A stretch of DNA of 64,000 nucleotides from Caballeronia zhejiangensis (GTDB lineage: Bacteria > Pseudomonadota > Gammaproteobacteria > Burkholderiales > Burkholderiaceae). The stretch spans positions 124,001-188,000 of the forward strand of contig NZ_JFHD01000008.1 in the NCBI RefSeq assembly GCF_000698575.1, in the 5' to 3' direction. The notes below the pieces were generated by a model. It was not told the origin of the DNA and did no database searches. It saw only the letters and a program-made list of their open reading frames with translations. Positions 1-9,677 of this stretch are shown piece by piece. Each line of letters opens with the position of its first letter. Position 1 is the stretch's first letter. The position numbers were made by a program, and so were the translations under genes.

Positions 1-1
1 C

Positions 2-1249
2 GATGCGATGCGGCGTCTGAACATGACGCGCGACGCGTTCGCATCGCGCATCGGCGTGTCGCGGCGTGCGTTGGACACATGGTTGCTGCCGGACGAATCG
101 CCGGAGTCGCGCGCGATGCCGGAGATCGCCGCGCGCTATGTCGGCGAGATTCTCGGCGGTTTGCCGGAAGGTGGCCCATATACGCAAAGCGCACATTTGA
201 CCATCGACTTCGAAGGCCGGCCGCAATTGCTTTCGATCGACCAGTTTTCGCGCGACTCGGCTGAAGCGCTGTTCCGCACGGCCGACATGATGCAGCCCAT
301 CGCGCGGCGCAAAAAAATCACGCGCGTGCTCGAAGGCGCGGTGCTTGCAAATCTGTTCTTCGAGGCCAGCACGCGCACGCGCGTGAGTTTCGGCGCGGCG
401 TTCGCGCGCCTCGGCGGCTCCGTGTGCGACACGACCGGCTTCACCTTTTCGTCGATGGCGAAAGGCGAGTCGATCTACGACACGAGCCGCGTCATCAGCG
501 GATACGCCGACGCGATTGTCGTGCGGCATCCGGAGCAAGGCTCCGTCGCGGAATTCGCGCGCGCGACGAACATTCCCGTCATCAATGCCGGCGACGGCCC
601 CGGCGAGCATCCGAGTCAGGCGCTGCTCGATCTGTATACGATCCAGCGCGAGTTTTCGCGTCTCGGCAAGATCGTCGATGGCGCGCATATCGCGATGGTC
701 GGCGATCTCAAGTACGGCCGCACCGTGCATTCGCTCGCCAAGCTGCTCTCGCTTTACAAAGGACTGAAATTTACGCTCGTGTCGCCGGGTTCGCTGGAGA
801 TGCCGGCGCATATCATCGAGCGCATCGCGCGCGGCGATCATGTGATCGAACAAACGAGCGACTTGCGCGCGGGACTCGCGGGCGCCGACGTGGTCTACGC
901 GACGCGCATCCAGAAAGAGCGTTTCGCCGATGAGTCCATCGAAGGCTATACGCCGGATTTCCAGATCAACCAGGCGCTCGTCGACGATGTATGCGGACGC
1001 GACACGCTCATCATGCATCCGCTGCCGCGCGACAGCCGCCCCGGTGCGAACGATCTCGCCACCGACCTGAATCACGACTCGCGCCTCGCGATCTTCCGTC
1101 AGACCGACAACGGCATTGCGGTTCGCATGGCGATTTTCGCGGTGCTGCTCGGCGTCGAGCATCAGGTGCGTCACTCGATGCGCGATGCGGCATGGAAGTC
1201 GCCTGCTTCCATCGGTCCGGACGATGCGGTCTTTCATGGCTTCGATTGA
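2..1249 (+). CDS. pyrB: Aspartate carbamoyltransferase-like protein with N-terminal HTH-like segment (5' partial)
   Basis: The 415 visible codons hold a complete transcarbamylase fold from about residue 70. Phosphate-loop motif STRTR follows FFEA, HPSQALLDLY is the carbamoyl-phosphate/aspartate domain signature, and HPLPR lies near the C-terminus. ATCase joins carbamoyl phosphate and L-aspartate in pyrimidine synthesis. An ordinary ATCase chain is near 310 residues. Here about 60 extra residues precede the catalytic part and read like a helix-turn-helix (TRDAFASRIGVSRRALDTW). The frame is open to the window edge, so the true start is probably just upstream; the first ATG inside is at position 8. 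It sits next to a pyrimidine degradation cluster on the opposite strand. Transcarbamylase identity is fairly certain. Aspartate specificity and any DNA-binding role are inference. Confidence 0.85.
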   Translation, partial: DAMRRLNMTRDAFASRIGVSRRALDTWLLPDESPESRAMPEIAARYVGEILGGLPEGGPYTQSAHLTIDFEGRPQLLSIDQFSRDSAEALFRTADMMQPIARRKKITRVLEGAVLANLFFEASTRTRVSFGAAFARLGGSVCDTTGFTFSSMAKGESIYDTSRVISGYADAIVVRHPEQGSVAEFARATNIPVINAGDGPGEHPSQALLDLYTIQREFSRLGKIVDGAHIAMVGDLKYGRTVHSLAKLLSLYKGLKFTLVSPGSLEMPAHIIERIARGDHVIEQTSDLRAGLAGADVVYATRIQKERFADESIEGYTPDFQINQALVDDVCGRDTLIMHPLPRDSRPGANDLATDLNHDSRLAIFRQTDNGIAVRMAIFAVLLGVEHQVRHSMRDAAWKSPASIGPDDAVFHGFD

Positions 1250-1343
1250 TACGTTTTTTACACGCGGCGCACATGTCTTTGCGTGACGTTGACGCGAGCC
1301 GCCGTATCCTTCTACACAAGGGAAACGTGATGGAGCAACGGCC

Positions 1344-1676
1344 ATGGATATGTCGCTTGCGTGGGCGGTCAGCCGTCGAAAATTGCAGGATGATGGGTTA
1401 GGTGCATGTCAACGTGTGCGGGTTCTGGCGCTTGCGCATTTCGCGGATAGCGAAGCGTCGCGGGAACGCATACGCGCGTTGTTTCATTCGCCGCTTGGCA
1501 TCTACGTGAGTCAGGCGCAGCGTGAAGGTTGCGAACTGCGGCTCGAATTCGATACTGCTAGCGAAGACCTTGCGTTCACCTTGCGAACGTTGAAGCGCGT
1601 GTTGCCGGAAGCGCGTGTCGAAGGGATTGCGCCGCGTGTGTTTGCGCATCGGATGAACACGCGCGACGCGGGGTGA
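1344..1676 (+). CDS. Small hypothetical protein
   Basis: A 110-residue soluble protein that I do not recognise. It has no signal peptide or membrane segment. The middle is rich in aromatic and charged residues (LRLEFDTASEDLAFTLRTLKRVLP) and would form a mixed alpha/beta fold. GGAG about eight bases before the ATG at 1344 supports this start. It runs codirectionally after the ATCase-like gene with a 94-base gap and ends four bases from the stop of the convergent brnA-like gene. The codon pattern is typical of the window, so it is probably real. Confidence 0.6.
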   Translation: MDMSLAWAVSRRKLQDDGLGACQRVRVLALAHFADSEASRERIRALFHSPLGIYVSQAQREGCELRLEFDTASEDLAFTLRTLKRVLPEARVEGIAPRVFAHRMNTRDAG

Positions 1677-1679
1677 GGG

Positions 1680-1859
1680 TCATGCGGCCGGAAGCTCGCC
1701 AGACATCGACTGCCGACGATGATAAGCGGCGGATGATTCCAGTCGCTCAAACTCTTCGTAGGACAGATTCCACGTATCCGGATCGAGTTCGATGCCGCGC
1801 TGAATCGCCGCCTCTTCCTCGGGCGTAGGAAGGATGAATCCTTTATACGTTTGTTGCAT
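1680..1859 (-). CDS. brnA: BrnA-like antitoxin, short form
   Basis: A 59-residue reading frame on the minus strand. It begins MQQTYKGFILPTPEEEAAIQ and continues with RGIELDPDTWNLSYEEFERL. The pattern PTPEEEAAIxxGIxxDPDTxxLSxEEF resembles the N-terminal segment of BrnA antitoxins found beside BrnT toxins. Typical BrnA proteins are longer and carry a ribbon-helix-helix DNA-binding part, which is not visible here before the TGA at 1680. It overlaps the upstream toxin gene by 17 bases, as expected for a translationally coupled brnTA pair. Its role would be to neutralise the toxin. Loss of the DNA-binding part would also remove autoregulation (inference). Confidence 0.65.
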   Translation of the reverse strand: MQQTYKGFILPTPEEEAAIQRGIELDPDTWNLSYEEFERLESSAAYHRRQSMSGELPAA

Positions 1860-2118
1860 ACCGATTTATCTCTCTTCTGTTGGCGCGGCGCAAACTGATG
1901 ATGCGCCGCGTTTCGCTTCTCTGCGTGAACACTACGCAAAACATGAAGCCTCGAATGGGCGCGAAATTGACTTCGCGTACCTCTCCATAGTCGCGACGAC
2001 CATCAACCTTCGGCGCGACATCGTCCCACGCAATCTCCCTCGCAAGCTCCAGCGACACACCATGCTGAAGCCGATTGATCGCGTCCTTCAACGGGTCAAA
2101 CGTGATGTCGAAGTGCAT
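1843..2118 (-). CDS. brnT: BrnT family toxin
   Basis: A 91-residue protein of the usual BrnT size. The N-terminal FDPLKDAINRLQHGVSLELA matches the family pattern F-D-x-x-K-x-x-x-N-x-x-K/Q-H-G-V-S. The C-terminal RRIISLRRANRREINRY matches the BrnT ending (R-x-I-S-x-R-x-A-x-x-x-E-x-x-x-Y). BrnT toxins are RelE-fold ribonucleases that inhibit translation and are held by BrnA in a type II system. The ATG at 2118 was chosen; the gene overlaps the antitoxin by 17 bases. The 109 bases upstream probably hold the promoter. Many substitutions relative to canonical BrnT mean activity is not assured. Confidence 0.78.
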   Translation of the reverse strand: MHFDITFDPLKDAINRLQHGVSLELAREIAWDDVAPKVDGRRDYGEVREVNFAPIRGFMFCVVFTQRSETRRIISLRRANRREINRYATNV

Positions 2119-2227
2119 TCATTGTGGTTCCCAGAAGTAGAAGTGACAAGGCGCGAAAGTTCTGATTTGCGGATTGCGATTCATCCGAACTCCGAACGAT
2201 TTGCGTCACTTCATTCTTCTGAAAACC

Positions 2228-2998
2228 TCACGGCTTTTCTATAGACCGATTGGCCAACGAGCACGTATGATCCTGCAGCTCTTCGGATGACGCCCAGTTG
2301 CCTGGCTGAACGTGATCGTTGAGAAGAAAGAACGCATGCACGCCATCGCCACGCACGGCGCCGACGAGCAGCAGCGTCTGTTCGCCCATGGTCTGGCCGC
2401 GGCTTGCGGCATAGGGCGCGACGAGCTTGAAGGGATCCGTATGCGCGAGATCAGCATCATCGATACGCATCGCGCTGTACACATGGCCGCGCAATCTCAC
2501 CGGCAGCGGCTTCCACGCCGTGCCGATGCCCGGTCCCAGTTCGCGCAGCGTCTGGGCGACATCCGACGCGAGACAGTCGATATGAATGTGCAATTGATTC
2601 TGCGTGCGCCCGCTTGCCGAGTTGATCGCGAGCGAAATTTCGTCGCGCGGCAGCGTCCGGCGCAACGCGCGAAAGACATAGCCGCGCGCATTCCATGCGT
2701 CGCGAAAGTAATTCGGCGCGTGGGGCTCGAGCAGTTCGGGACTTTCGATGCCGCTCACGCGCGCGGTCGGAATCAGCAGATACTGCGCGGCGCCGACGAT
2801 ATCCTTCAGCACCGCATAGCCGCCCGCCAGATTCACGTCCGCGCATTTCTGCCGGACCTGCGCGCCCTCGGCGGCGGGCTCGCAGTAGTCGTGGACGATT
2901 TCCCACAGCGCGTTGGGATTTGCCGCGCACGCGAGCGGCAGACAGAGCAAACCTGGCGCGGCGAGGCGGCGTAGCTTCTTTGTGATTTTCATCGGCAT
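2228..2998 (-). CDS. cdh: CDP-diacylglycerol pyrophosphatase
   Basis: A 256-residue exported protein. MPMKITKKLRRLAAPG is followed by a hydrophobic stretch and a cysteine (LCLPLACAAN), so it is a signal peptide, possibly a lipoprotein. The core contains QNQLHIHIDCL, the HIT-like histidine motif of the Cdh family, and NALWxIVHxYC, the family N-terminal signature. Cdh hydrolyses CDP-diacylglycerol to phosphatidate and CMP at the inner membrane or in the periplasm. The reading frame extends to a TTG at 3013, but the ATG at 2998 gives a cleaner signal peptide. It stands alone between brnT and the pyrimidine cluster. Confidence 0.88.
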   Translation of the reverse strand: MPMKITKKLRRLAAPGLLCLPLACAANPNALWEIVHDYCEPAAEGAQVRQKCADVNLAGGYAVLKDIVGAAQYLLIPTARVSGIESPELLEPHAPNYFRDAWNARGYVFRALRRTLPRDEISLAINSASGRTQNQLHIHIDCLASDVAQTLRELGPGIGTAWKPLPVRLRGHVYSAMRIDDADLAHTDPFKLVAPYAASRGQTMGEQTLLLVGAVRGDGVHAFFLLNDHVQPGNWASSEELQDHTCSLANRSIEKP

Positions 2999-3072
2999 GA
3001 TCGGGCGGCGCAAAAAATCGATAGCCTGCCGGATTATGCTTGCAGGCGCGTGACCACGCCGCGAAACGTGAC

Positions 3073-3100
3073 AAAACTCCGCGTCGAATGCAACGCGGAG
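3073..3100 (-). terminator. Terminator after the dihydropyrimidinase gene
   Basis: On the minus strand an 8-bp perfect stem (CTCCGCGT / ACGCGGAG, 8-base loop) is followed by TTTTG. It lies 22 bases past the stop of the dihydropyrimidinase gene, so it fits as the end of the pyrimidine operon. Confidence 0.7.
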
Positions 3101-3121
3101 CTTCGTCGACCGATGCGCAAA

Positions 3122-4896
<1,775 letters not shown>

Positions 4897-5118
4897 TCTC
4901 ATCGCACCACACACCAAACCGGTTCAGCACCAAATAGCTCCAGCCCGCTTCGCGGCCGAACGGCCAATCGGGTCCGCGAGTGCTTCTTTACTTCCCCTTC
5001 CCTCTGACCACGCCGCGTGTTCCTCACGTTGGTTTCCCTTGCAGACCCGGCGGCAGCGCGTAGCGCTGTGCCGAAGCTGTTTCGTGCTGATCCAGCGCCC
5101 TTGGAAAACTAGCTTGTC

Positions 5119-5305
5119 AGACCGTGCGCGATCCAAGCCCGGTTAGTCCTTCGATGGCACTCTTTAGGCGAGTGCCATCTGCGACGAGAGGACTACCCAA
5201 ATTGCGTGTGACCGCGGGCCTTAACGAGCTGCTTTCTTTGGTTACTTTCTTTGCAGCAGCAAAGAAAGTGACTGCCGCCCCGCACAGGGGCAACGCTCAT
5301 AGACC
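5119..5305. repeat. Right arm of a large extragenic inverted repeat
   Basis: The reverse-oriented partner of 4710-4896, including the same 26-bp hairpin at 5244-5269 with 11-bp perfect arms and loop AGCA. The loop is the reverse complement of the left copy's TGCT. The spacer of about 220 bases (4897-5118) shows no convincing gene. The arrangement (two hairpin-bearing arms facing each other) resembles a composite REP/BIME-type element rather than an insertion sequence, since no transposase or target duplication is visible. Confidence 0.9.
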
Positions 5306-5329
5306 ACAAAGAAAACGGGATCCGGCGAA

Positions 5330-5383
5330 GCAAAAGCAAAAGCAAAAGCAAAAGCAAAAGCGAAAGCGAAAGCGAAAGCAAAA
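5330..5383. repeat. Hexanucleotide repeat, GCAAAA/GCGAAA
   Basis: Nine tandem hexamers: five GCAAAA, three GCGAAA, then one GCAAAA. They begin three bases after the stop of the minus-strand NCS1 permease gene, whose transcript would read TTTTGC/TTTCGC repeats at its 3' end. Confidence 0.95.
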
Positions 5384-5386
5384 AAC

Positions 5387-6874
5387 TCAAGCACTCAAAA
5401 CCCTGGCCCGCGCGCCACCGCGCAACTTCATCCACGATCCATACACAACGGCAGCCAGCACGAGACCAACGAACCACGCATACGTATAGAGCGTATTGAA
5501 AAACGCGGGCACGTTAGGAAAGGAACCCGGAAACGCAGTGTGCAAAAAACCCGGCAGATTCGGCAGCACGCCGACCAAAAGCGCCACCACCGCCGCCACA
5601 TTCCATCCGCCGCTATACGAATACTCACCGTCTTCATCGAAGAGTTCGCGCTGATCGAGCCGCGTGCCGCGAACCAAAAAGTAATCGACCATCAGAATGC
5701 CCGCGACCGGACCGAGCAGCGCCGAATAGCCCACGAGCCACGTGAAGATGTAACCCTGCGTAGTCGCGAGAATCTTCCAAGGCATCATGACGATGGCTAT
5801 CGTCGCCGTAATCATGCCGCCCGCGCGATACGAAATCCCCTTCGGCCAAAGGCTCGAAAAATCGTAAGCCGGTCCAACAAGATTGGCCGCCAGATTGCAG
5901 CACATCGTATCGAGCGTGAGGATGATCAGTGCCACGCCTACACCGATGCCCGTCATGCGGCTCGTGAGATCGATCGGATCCCAGATCGCCTTGCCGTAGA
6001 TCACGACCGTCGCCGACGTGACGACAACCGAGATCACCGAGAGCAGCGCCATCGGCACAGGCAGGCCGATCGATTGCCCGATCACCTGATCGCGTTGCGT
6101 GCGCGCGAAGCGCGTGAAGTCGGGAATGTTCAGCGCGAGCGTCGCCCAGAAGCCGACCATCGCCGTGAGCCCCGGCCAGAACGTGGCCCAGAAAAGCCCC
6201 TCCTTCTTGCCGCCCGCGACGAACTGCGACGGCGCCGAAAGCATGGAACCGATGCCGCCCGCCTTGCTCGTCGCCCACCACACGAGCGCGATGCACATCA
6301 CAACCTTGATCGGCGCAGACCAGCTTTCGAGCCAGCGAATCGAATCGGTGCCGTGCCAGATGAAGTAGAGCTGCAAGGCCCAGAACACGAGAAAGCACGC
6401 AAGTTGTCCGAGCGAGATATCGATGAGCGGCAGCGCCGCGCCATGCAATGCGTTTCCCGTCAGGATATTCAAGAGCGTATAGATGGCGCTGCCGCCCAGC
6501 CACGTCTGAATGCCGTACCAACCGCACGCGACGATCGCACGCAGCAGCGCCGGCAACTTCGCGCCTTGCGTGCCGAACGACGAGCGCACGAGTACCGCAT
6601 ACGGAATGCCGTGCTTCGCGCCCGCATGGCCGATCAGCAACATCGGCACGAGCACGATCATGTTGCCGAGCAGAACCGTCAACACCGCCTGCCACGGCGA
6701 CATGCCCTGGTCCGTGAGACCCGCGGCCAGCATGTATGACGCAATGTTCATCACCATGCCGACCCACAACGCCGCGAAGTGATACCACTTCCACGTGCGC
6801 TGTGCGGGGCCGGTCGGTGCGAGGTCATCGTTATACAAGCTGCTCGTCTCGACGTCATGCGCTGTCTGATTCAT
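5387..6874 (-). CDS. NCS1 family pyrimidine/hydantoin permease
   Basis: A 495-residue polytopic membrane protein. The N-terminus (NDDLAPTGPAQRTWKWYHFAALW) and the following helix with NIASYMLAAGLTDQGMSPWQA are typical of NCS1 nucleobase/hydantoin:cation symporters such as Mhp1 and the uracil/allantoin permeases. About twelve membrane segments can be counted. Its position between preA and the dihydropyrimidinase suggests uptake of uracil, thymine or a hydantoin. The ATG at 6874 has GGAG eight bases upstream; a GTG nine bases earlier is the alternative. It runs codirectionally after preA with a 73-base gap. Confidence 0.9.
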   Translation of the reverse strand: MNQTAHDVETSSLYNDDLAPTGPAQRTWKWYHFAALWVGMVMNIASYMLAAGLTDQGMSPWQAVLTVLLGNMIVLVPMLLIGHAGAKHGIPYAVLVRSSFGTQGAKLPALLRAIVACGWYGIQTWLGGSAIYTLLNILTGNALHGAALPLIDISLGQLACFLVFWALQLYFIWHGTDSIRWLESWSAPIKVVMCIALVWWATSKAGGIGSMLSAPSQFVAGGKKEGLFWATFWPGLTAMVGFWATLALNIPDFTRFARTQRDQVIGQSIGLPVPMALLSVISVVVTSATVVIYGKAIWDPIDLTSRMTGIGVGVALIILTLDTMCCNLAANLVGPAYDFSSLWPKGISYRAGGMITATIAIVMMPWKILATTQGYIFTWLVGYSALLGPVAGILMVDYFLVRGTRLDQRELFDEDGEYSYSGGWNVAAVVALLVGVLPNLPGFLHTAFPGSFPNVPAFFNTLYTYAWFVGLVLAAVVYGSWMKLRGGARARVLSA

Positions 6875-6947
6875 CGGATGCACTCCGGTTGAGTGTGCGG
6901 TTGATCATGGGGATTCAACGACGACGAGCGCTACGTTATGTCTATGT

Positions 6948-8234
6948 TCATGCCGCTTTCGCGGGTTCTTCCGCATCGATGCGCGCGGGATTGTTCGGAT
7001 GCGTGGTCCAGTTCGCATATTCGCCCGCATCGACGCGTTCCATCGTGATGCACTGCTCGACAGGACAAACGTGCATGCACAGATTGCAGCCGACGCATTC
7101 CGAATCGACCACTTCGAAATGACGCTTGCCGTCCTTCTCCTTCAGGATCGCCTGATGCGATGTGTCCTCGCAAGCGATATGACACAGCCCGCACTGGATG
7201 CACTTGTCCTGATCGATGCGCGCCTTGATGTCGTACTTGAGATTGAGATGCTTCCAGTCCGTGACGTTCGGCACGGCGCGCCCGCGAATGTCATCGAGCG
7301 TTGCGTAGCCTTTCTCGTCCATCCAGTTCGAGAGGCCATCGGCGAGATCGGACACGATGCGAAAGCCGTAGTGCATCGCGGCCGTGCACACCTGCACGCT
7401 GCCCGCGCCAAGCACCATGAATTCCGCCGCATCGCGCCACGATGAAATGCCGCCGATGCCGGAGATAGGCAGATTCGGCGTCTGCGGATCGCGCGCGATT
7501 TCGGCGACCATGTTCAGCGCGATCGGCTTCACGGCGGGACCACAATAGCCGCCGTGCGTGCCCTTGCCGTCGACGGTCGGCATCGGCGCCATCTGATCGA
7601 GATCGACCGCAACGATCGAGTTGATCGTGTTGATGAGCGACACGCCATCGGCGCCGCCTTTGAACGCGGCGCGCGAACCCATGCGAATATCGCTGATGTT
7701 CGGCGTGAGCTTCACGAGGCACGGCAGCTTCGTGCCTTCCTTCACCCAGCGCGTCACCATCTCGACGTATTCAGGCACTTGTCCGACGGCCGCGCCCATG
7801 CCGCGTTCGCTCATGCCATGCGGACAACCGAAGTTCAGTTCCACCGCATCTGCGCCCGTGTCTTCCACTTGCGTGAGAATCCACTTCCAGTCCTTCTCGT
7901 TGCACGGAACCATCAACGAGACGATAAGCGCGCGGTCGGGCCAGTCGCGCTTCACCTGTTCGATCTCGCGCAAGTTCACGTCGAGCGGTCTGTCCGTGAT
8001 CAGTTCGATGTTATTCAGTCCTGCGATTCTTTGTCCGTTCCATTGCACCGCGCCGTAACGCGAACTCACGTTCACGACGTGCGGATCAAGCCCGAGCGTC
8101 TTCCACACGACGCCGCCCCAGCCCGCTTCGAAAGCGCGGTTGACGTTGTAGGCTTTGTCGGTCGGCGGCGCAGACGCGAGCCAGAAAGGATTCGGCGACG
8201 TGATGCCGGCGATGTTGCAAGTCAGATCAGCCAT
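6948..8234 (-). CDS. preA: NAD-dependent dihydropyrimidine dehydrogenase, PreA subunit
   Basis: A 428-residue FMN-binding TIM-barrel protein of the dihydroorotate dehydrogenase superfamily. LNFGCPHGMSERGMG carries the active-site cysteine loop typical of dihydropyrimidine dehydrogenases. The C-terminus has two 4Fe-4S motifs (CIQCGLCHIAC and CVGCNLCMHVCP). With PreT it reduces uracil and thymine to the dihydro forms using NADH, the first step of the reductive pathway. AAGGAG precedes the ATG at 8234. It follows preT by 21 bases, consistent with a single transcript and a PreTA complex. Confidence 0.96.
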   Translation of the reverse strand: MADLTCNIAGITSPNPFWLASAPPTDKAYNVNRAFEAGWGGVVWKTLGLDPHVVNVSSRYGAVQWNGQRIAGLNNIELITDRPLDVNLREIEQVKRDWPDRALIVSLMVPCNEKDWKWILTQVEDTGADAVELNFGCPHGMSERGMGAAVGQVPEYVEMVTRWVKEGTKLPCLVKLTPNISDIRMGSRAAFKGGADGVSLINTINSIVAVDLDQMAPMPTVDGKGTHGGYCGPAVKPIALNMVAEIARDPQTPNLPISGIGGISSWRDAAEFMVLGAGSVQVCTAAMHYGFRIVSDLADGLSNWMDEKGYATLDDIRGRAVPNVTDWKHLNLKYDIKARIDQDKCIQCGLCHIACEDTSHQAILKEKDGKRHFEVVDSECVGCNLCMHVCPVEQCITMERVDAGEYANWTTHPNNPARIDAEEPAKAA

Positions 8235-8255
8235 GTTCGTGGTTCTCCTTTTGGC

Positions 8256-9590
8256 TCAGGCGGCTTTGATCGCAGTCAGTTCGAACGACGCGTCGATGGA
8301 CGCGGCCGCCAGCTTGCCGTCCTGTACGGCCTGCACGGTGAGATCGAGTCCTTCATGGGTCGCGCAATCGCCGCCGGCCCAGACTTTCGCGAGCGTCGTC
8401 TGACGGTTCTCGTCGGTGACGATGCGCCCGCCATCGAGCGTCAATAACTCGCGATCGATTCCGACGGGAACAAGCGTTTGCCCGATCGCCTTCAGCACCA
8501 TGTCCGCTTCGATCACGAAGCGCTCGCCGCCGCGTTCGAACTCGACGCCCGTCACCTGCCCGTTATCGCCGACCAATCGCACCGGATTCGCGTGCGTGAC
8601 GATGCTCACGCCGTTCGTCTGCGCGAACTCACGTTCGGCCCACGTCGCGCTCATGTTCTCGACGCCCCGTCGATACGCCATCGTCACGTTCGTCGCGCCA
8701 AGTTTGCGGCTTTGAACGCACGCATCGACCGCCGTGTTGCCGCCGCCGATCACGACGACGCGCCGCCCGACCGGCACGCTCGCGAGATCATCGGCCTCGC
8801 GCACTTGCTCGATGAAATCGACCGCGTTCATCACGCCTTCGAGCGCTTCGCCTTCGAGCGCCAGCTCGCGCACGCCAGCAAGGCCGAACGCGATGAACAC
8901 TGCGTCGTATTGCTTGCGCAACCCGTCGAGCGTGAAGTCGCGGCCGAGCGACTGACCTATGTTGATCTCGATACCGCCGATCGAATACAGCCATTCGATT
9001 TCGCGCTGCGCATAATCCTCGACGGTCTTGTACGCAGCAATGCCGTATTCGTTGAGTCCGCCTGGCTTCTCGCGCGCATCGAAGATCACCGCGCGATGCC
9101 CCGCAAGCGCAAGCCGATACGCACACGCGAGTCCCGCCGGTCCCGCACCGACGATCGCAATGCGGCGCCCCGATTCCGGCGCGCGTTCGAATAACGCGAC
9201 GCCTCTGGCCATCGCCCAATCGGTCGCATGACGCTGCAACGCGCCGATCTTCACCGGCTCGTCGCCCTGATGGTTGCGTACGCAACTACCCTCGCAAAGA
9301 ATCTCCGTCGGGCACACGCGCGCGCACATTCCGCCGAGCGGATTGGCCGACAGGATATCGACGGCCGCGCCCTTCAGATTGCCGTTGCCGATCTTGCGGA
9401 TGAAGCCTGGAATGTCGATGCTCGTCGGACATGCCTGGACGCACGGCGCGTCGTAGCAGTAGTGGCAGCGGCTCGCGGCGGCAGCGGCGGCGGTGGCGTC
9501 GAGGAGCGGCGCGACATCCGCGAATTCGCATGCGAGCTGTTCCTGCGTGAGGCGATGGCTCGCGATATCGCCGGTCGATTTCATGGTCAT
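8256..9590 (-). CDS. preT: NAD-dependent dihydropyrimidine dehydrogenase, PreT subunit
   Basis: A 444-residue GltD-like flavoprotein. The N-terminal cysteine clusters (CHYCYDAPCVQACP and CARVCPTEILCEGSC) bind 4Fe-4S centres. GAGPAGLACAYRLA is the FAD fold and VVVIGGGNTAVDA the NAD(P) fold. It takes electrons from NADH and passes them to PreA. The ATG at 9590 has AAGGA in good position. It lies 87 bases after the amidohydrolase gene and just upstream of preA. Confidence 0.96.
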   Translation of the reverse strand: MTMKSTGDIASHRLTQEQLACEFADVAPLLDATAAAAAASRCHYCYDAPCVQACPTSIDIPGFIRKIGNGNLKGAAVDILSANPLGGMCARVCPTEILCEGSCVRNHQGDEPVKIGALQRHATDWAMARGVALFERAPESGRRIAIVGAGPAGLACAYRLALAGHRAVIFDAREKPGGLNEYGIAAYKTVEDYAQREIEWLYSIGGIEINIGQSLGRDFTLDGLRKQYDAVFIAFGLAGVRELALEGEALEGVMNAVDFIEQVREADDLASVPVGRRVVVIGGGNTAVDACVQSRKLGATNVTMAYRRGVENMSATWAEREFAQTNGVSIVTHANPVRLVGDNGQVTGVEFERGGERFVIEADMVLKAIGQTLVPVGIDRELLTLDGGRIVTDENRQTTLAKVWAGGDCATHEGLDLTVQAVQDGKLAAASIDASFELTAIKAA

Positions 9591-9677
9591 GCGCGTTCCT
9601 TGTGAGGACGTACGAGTGCCCGCCGTCCGCGTTCGATCGACGCGGACAGTGCTGAACGTAACAACAGAAAACGTCGC

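Noticed and set aside
5540..6739. Long plus-strand frame antisense to the NCS1 permease, and similar long Arg/His/Asp-rich frames opposite most genes
   Set aside because: They mirror well-defined genes, have the composition expected from antisense of GC-rich codons, lack ribosome sites and show no family motif.
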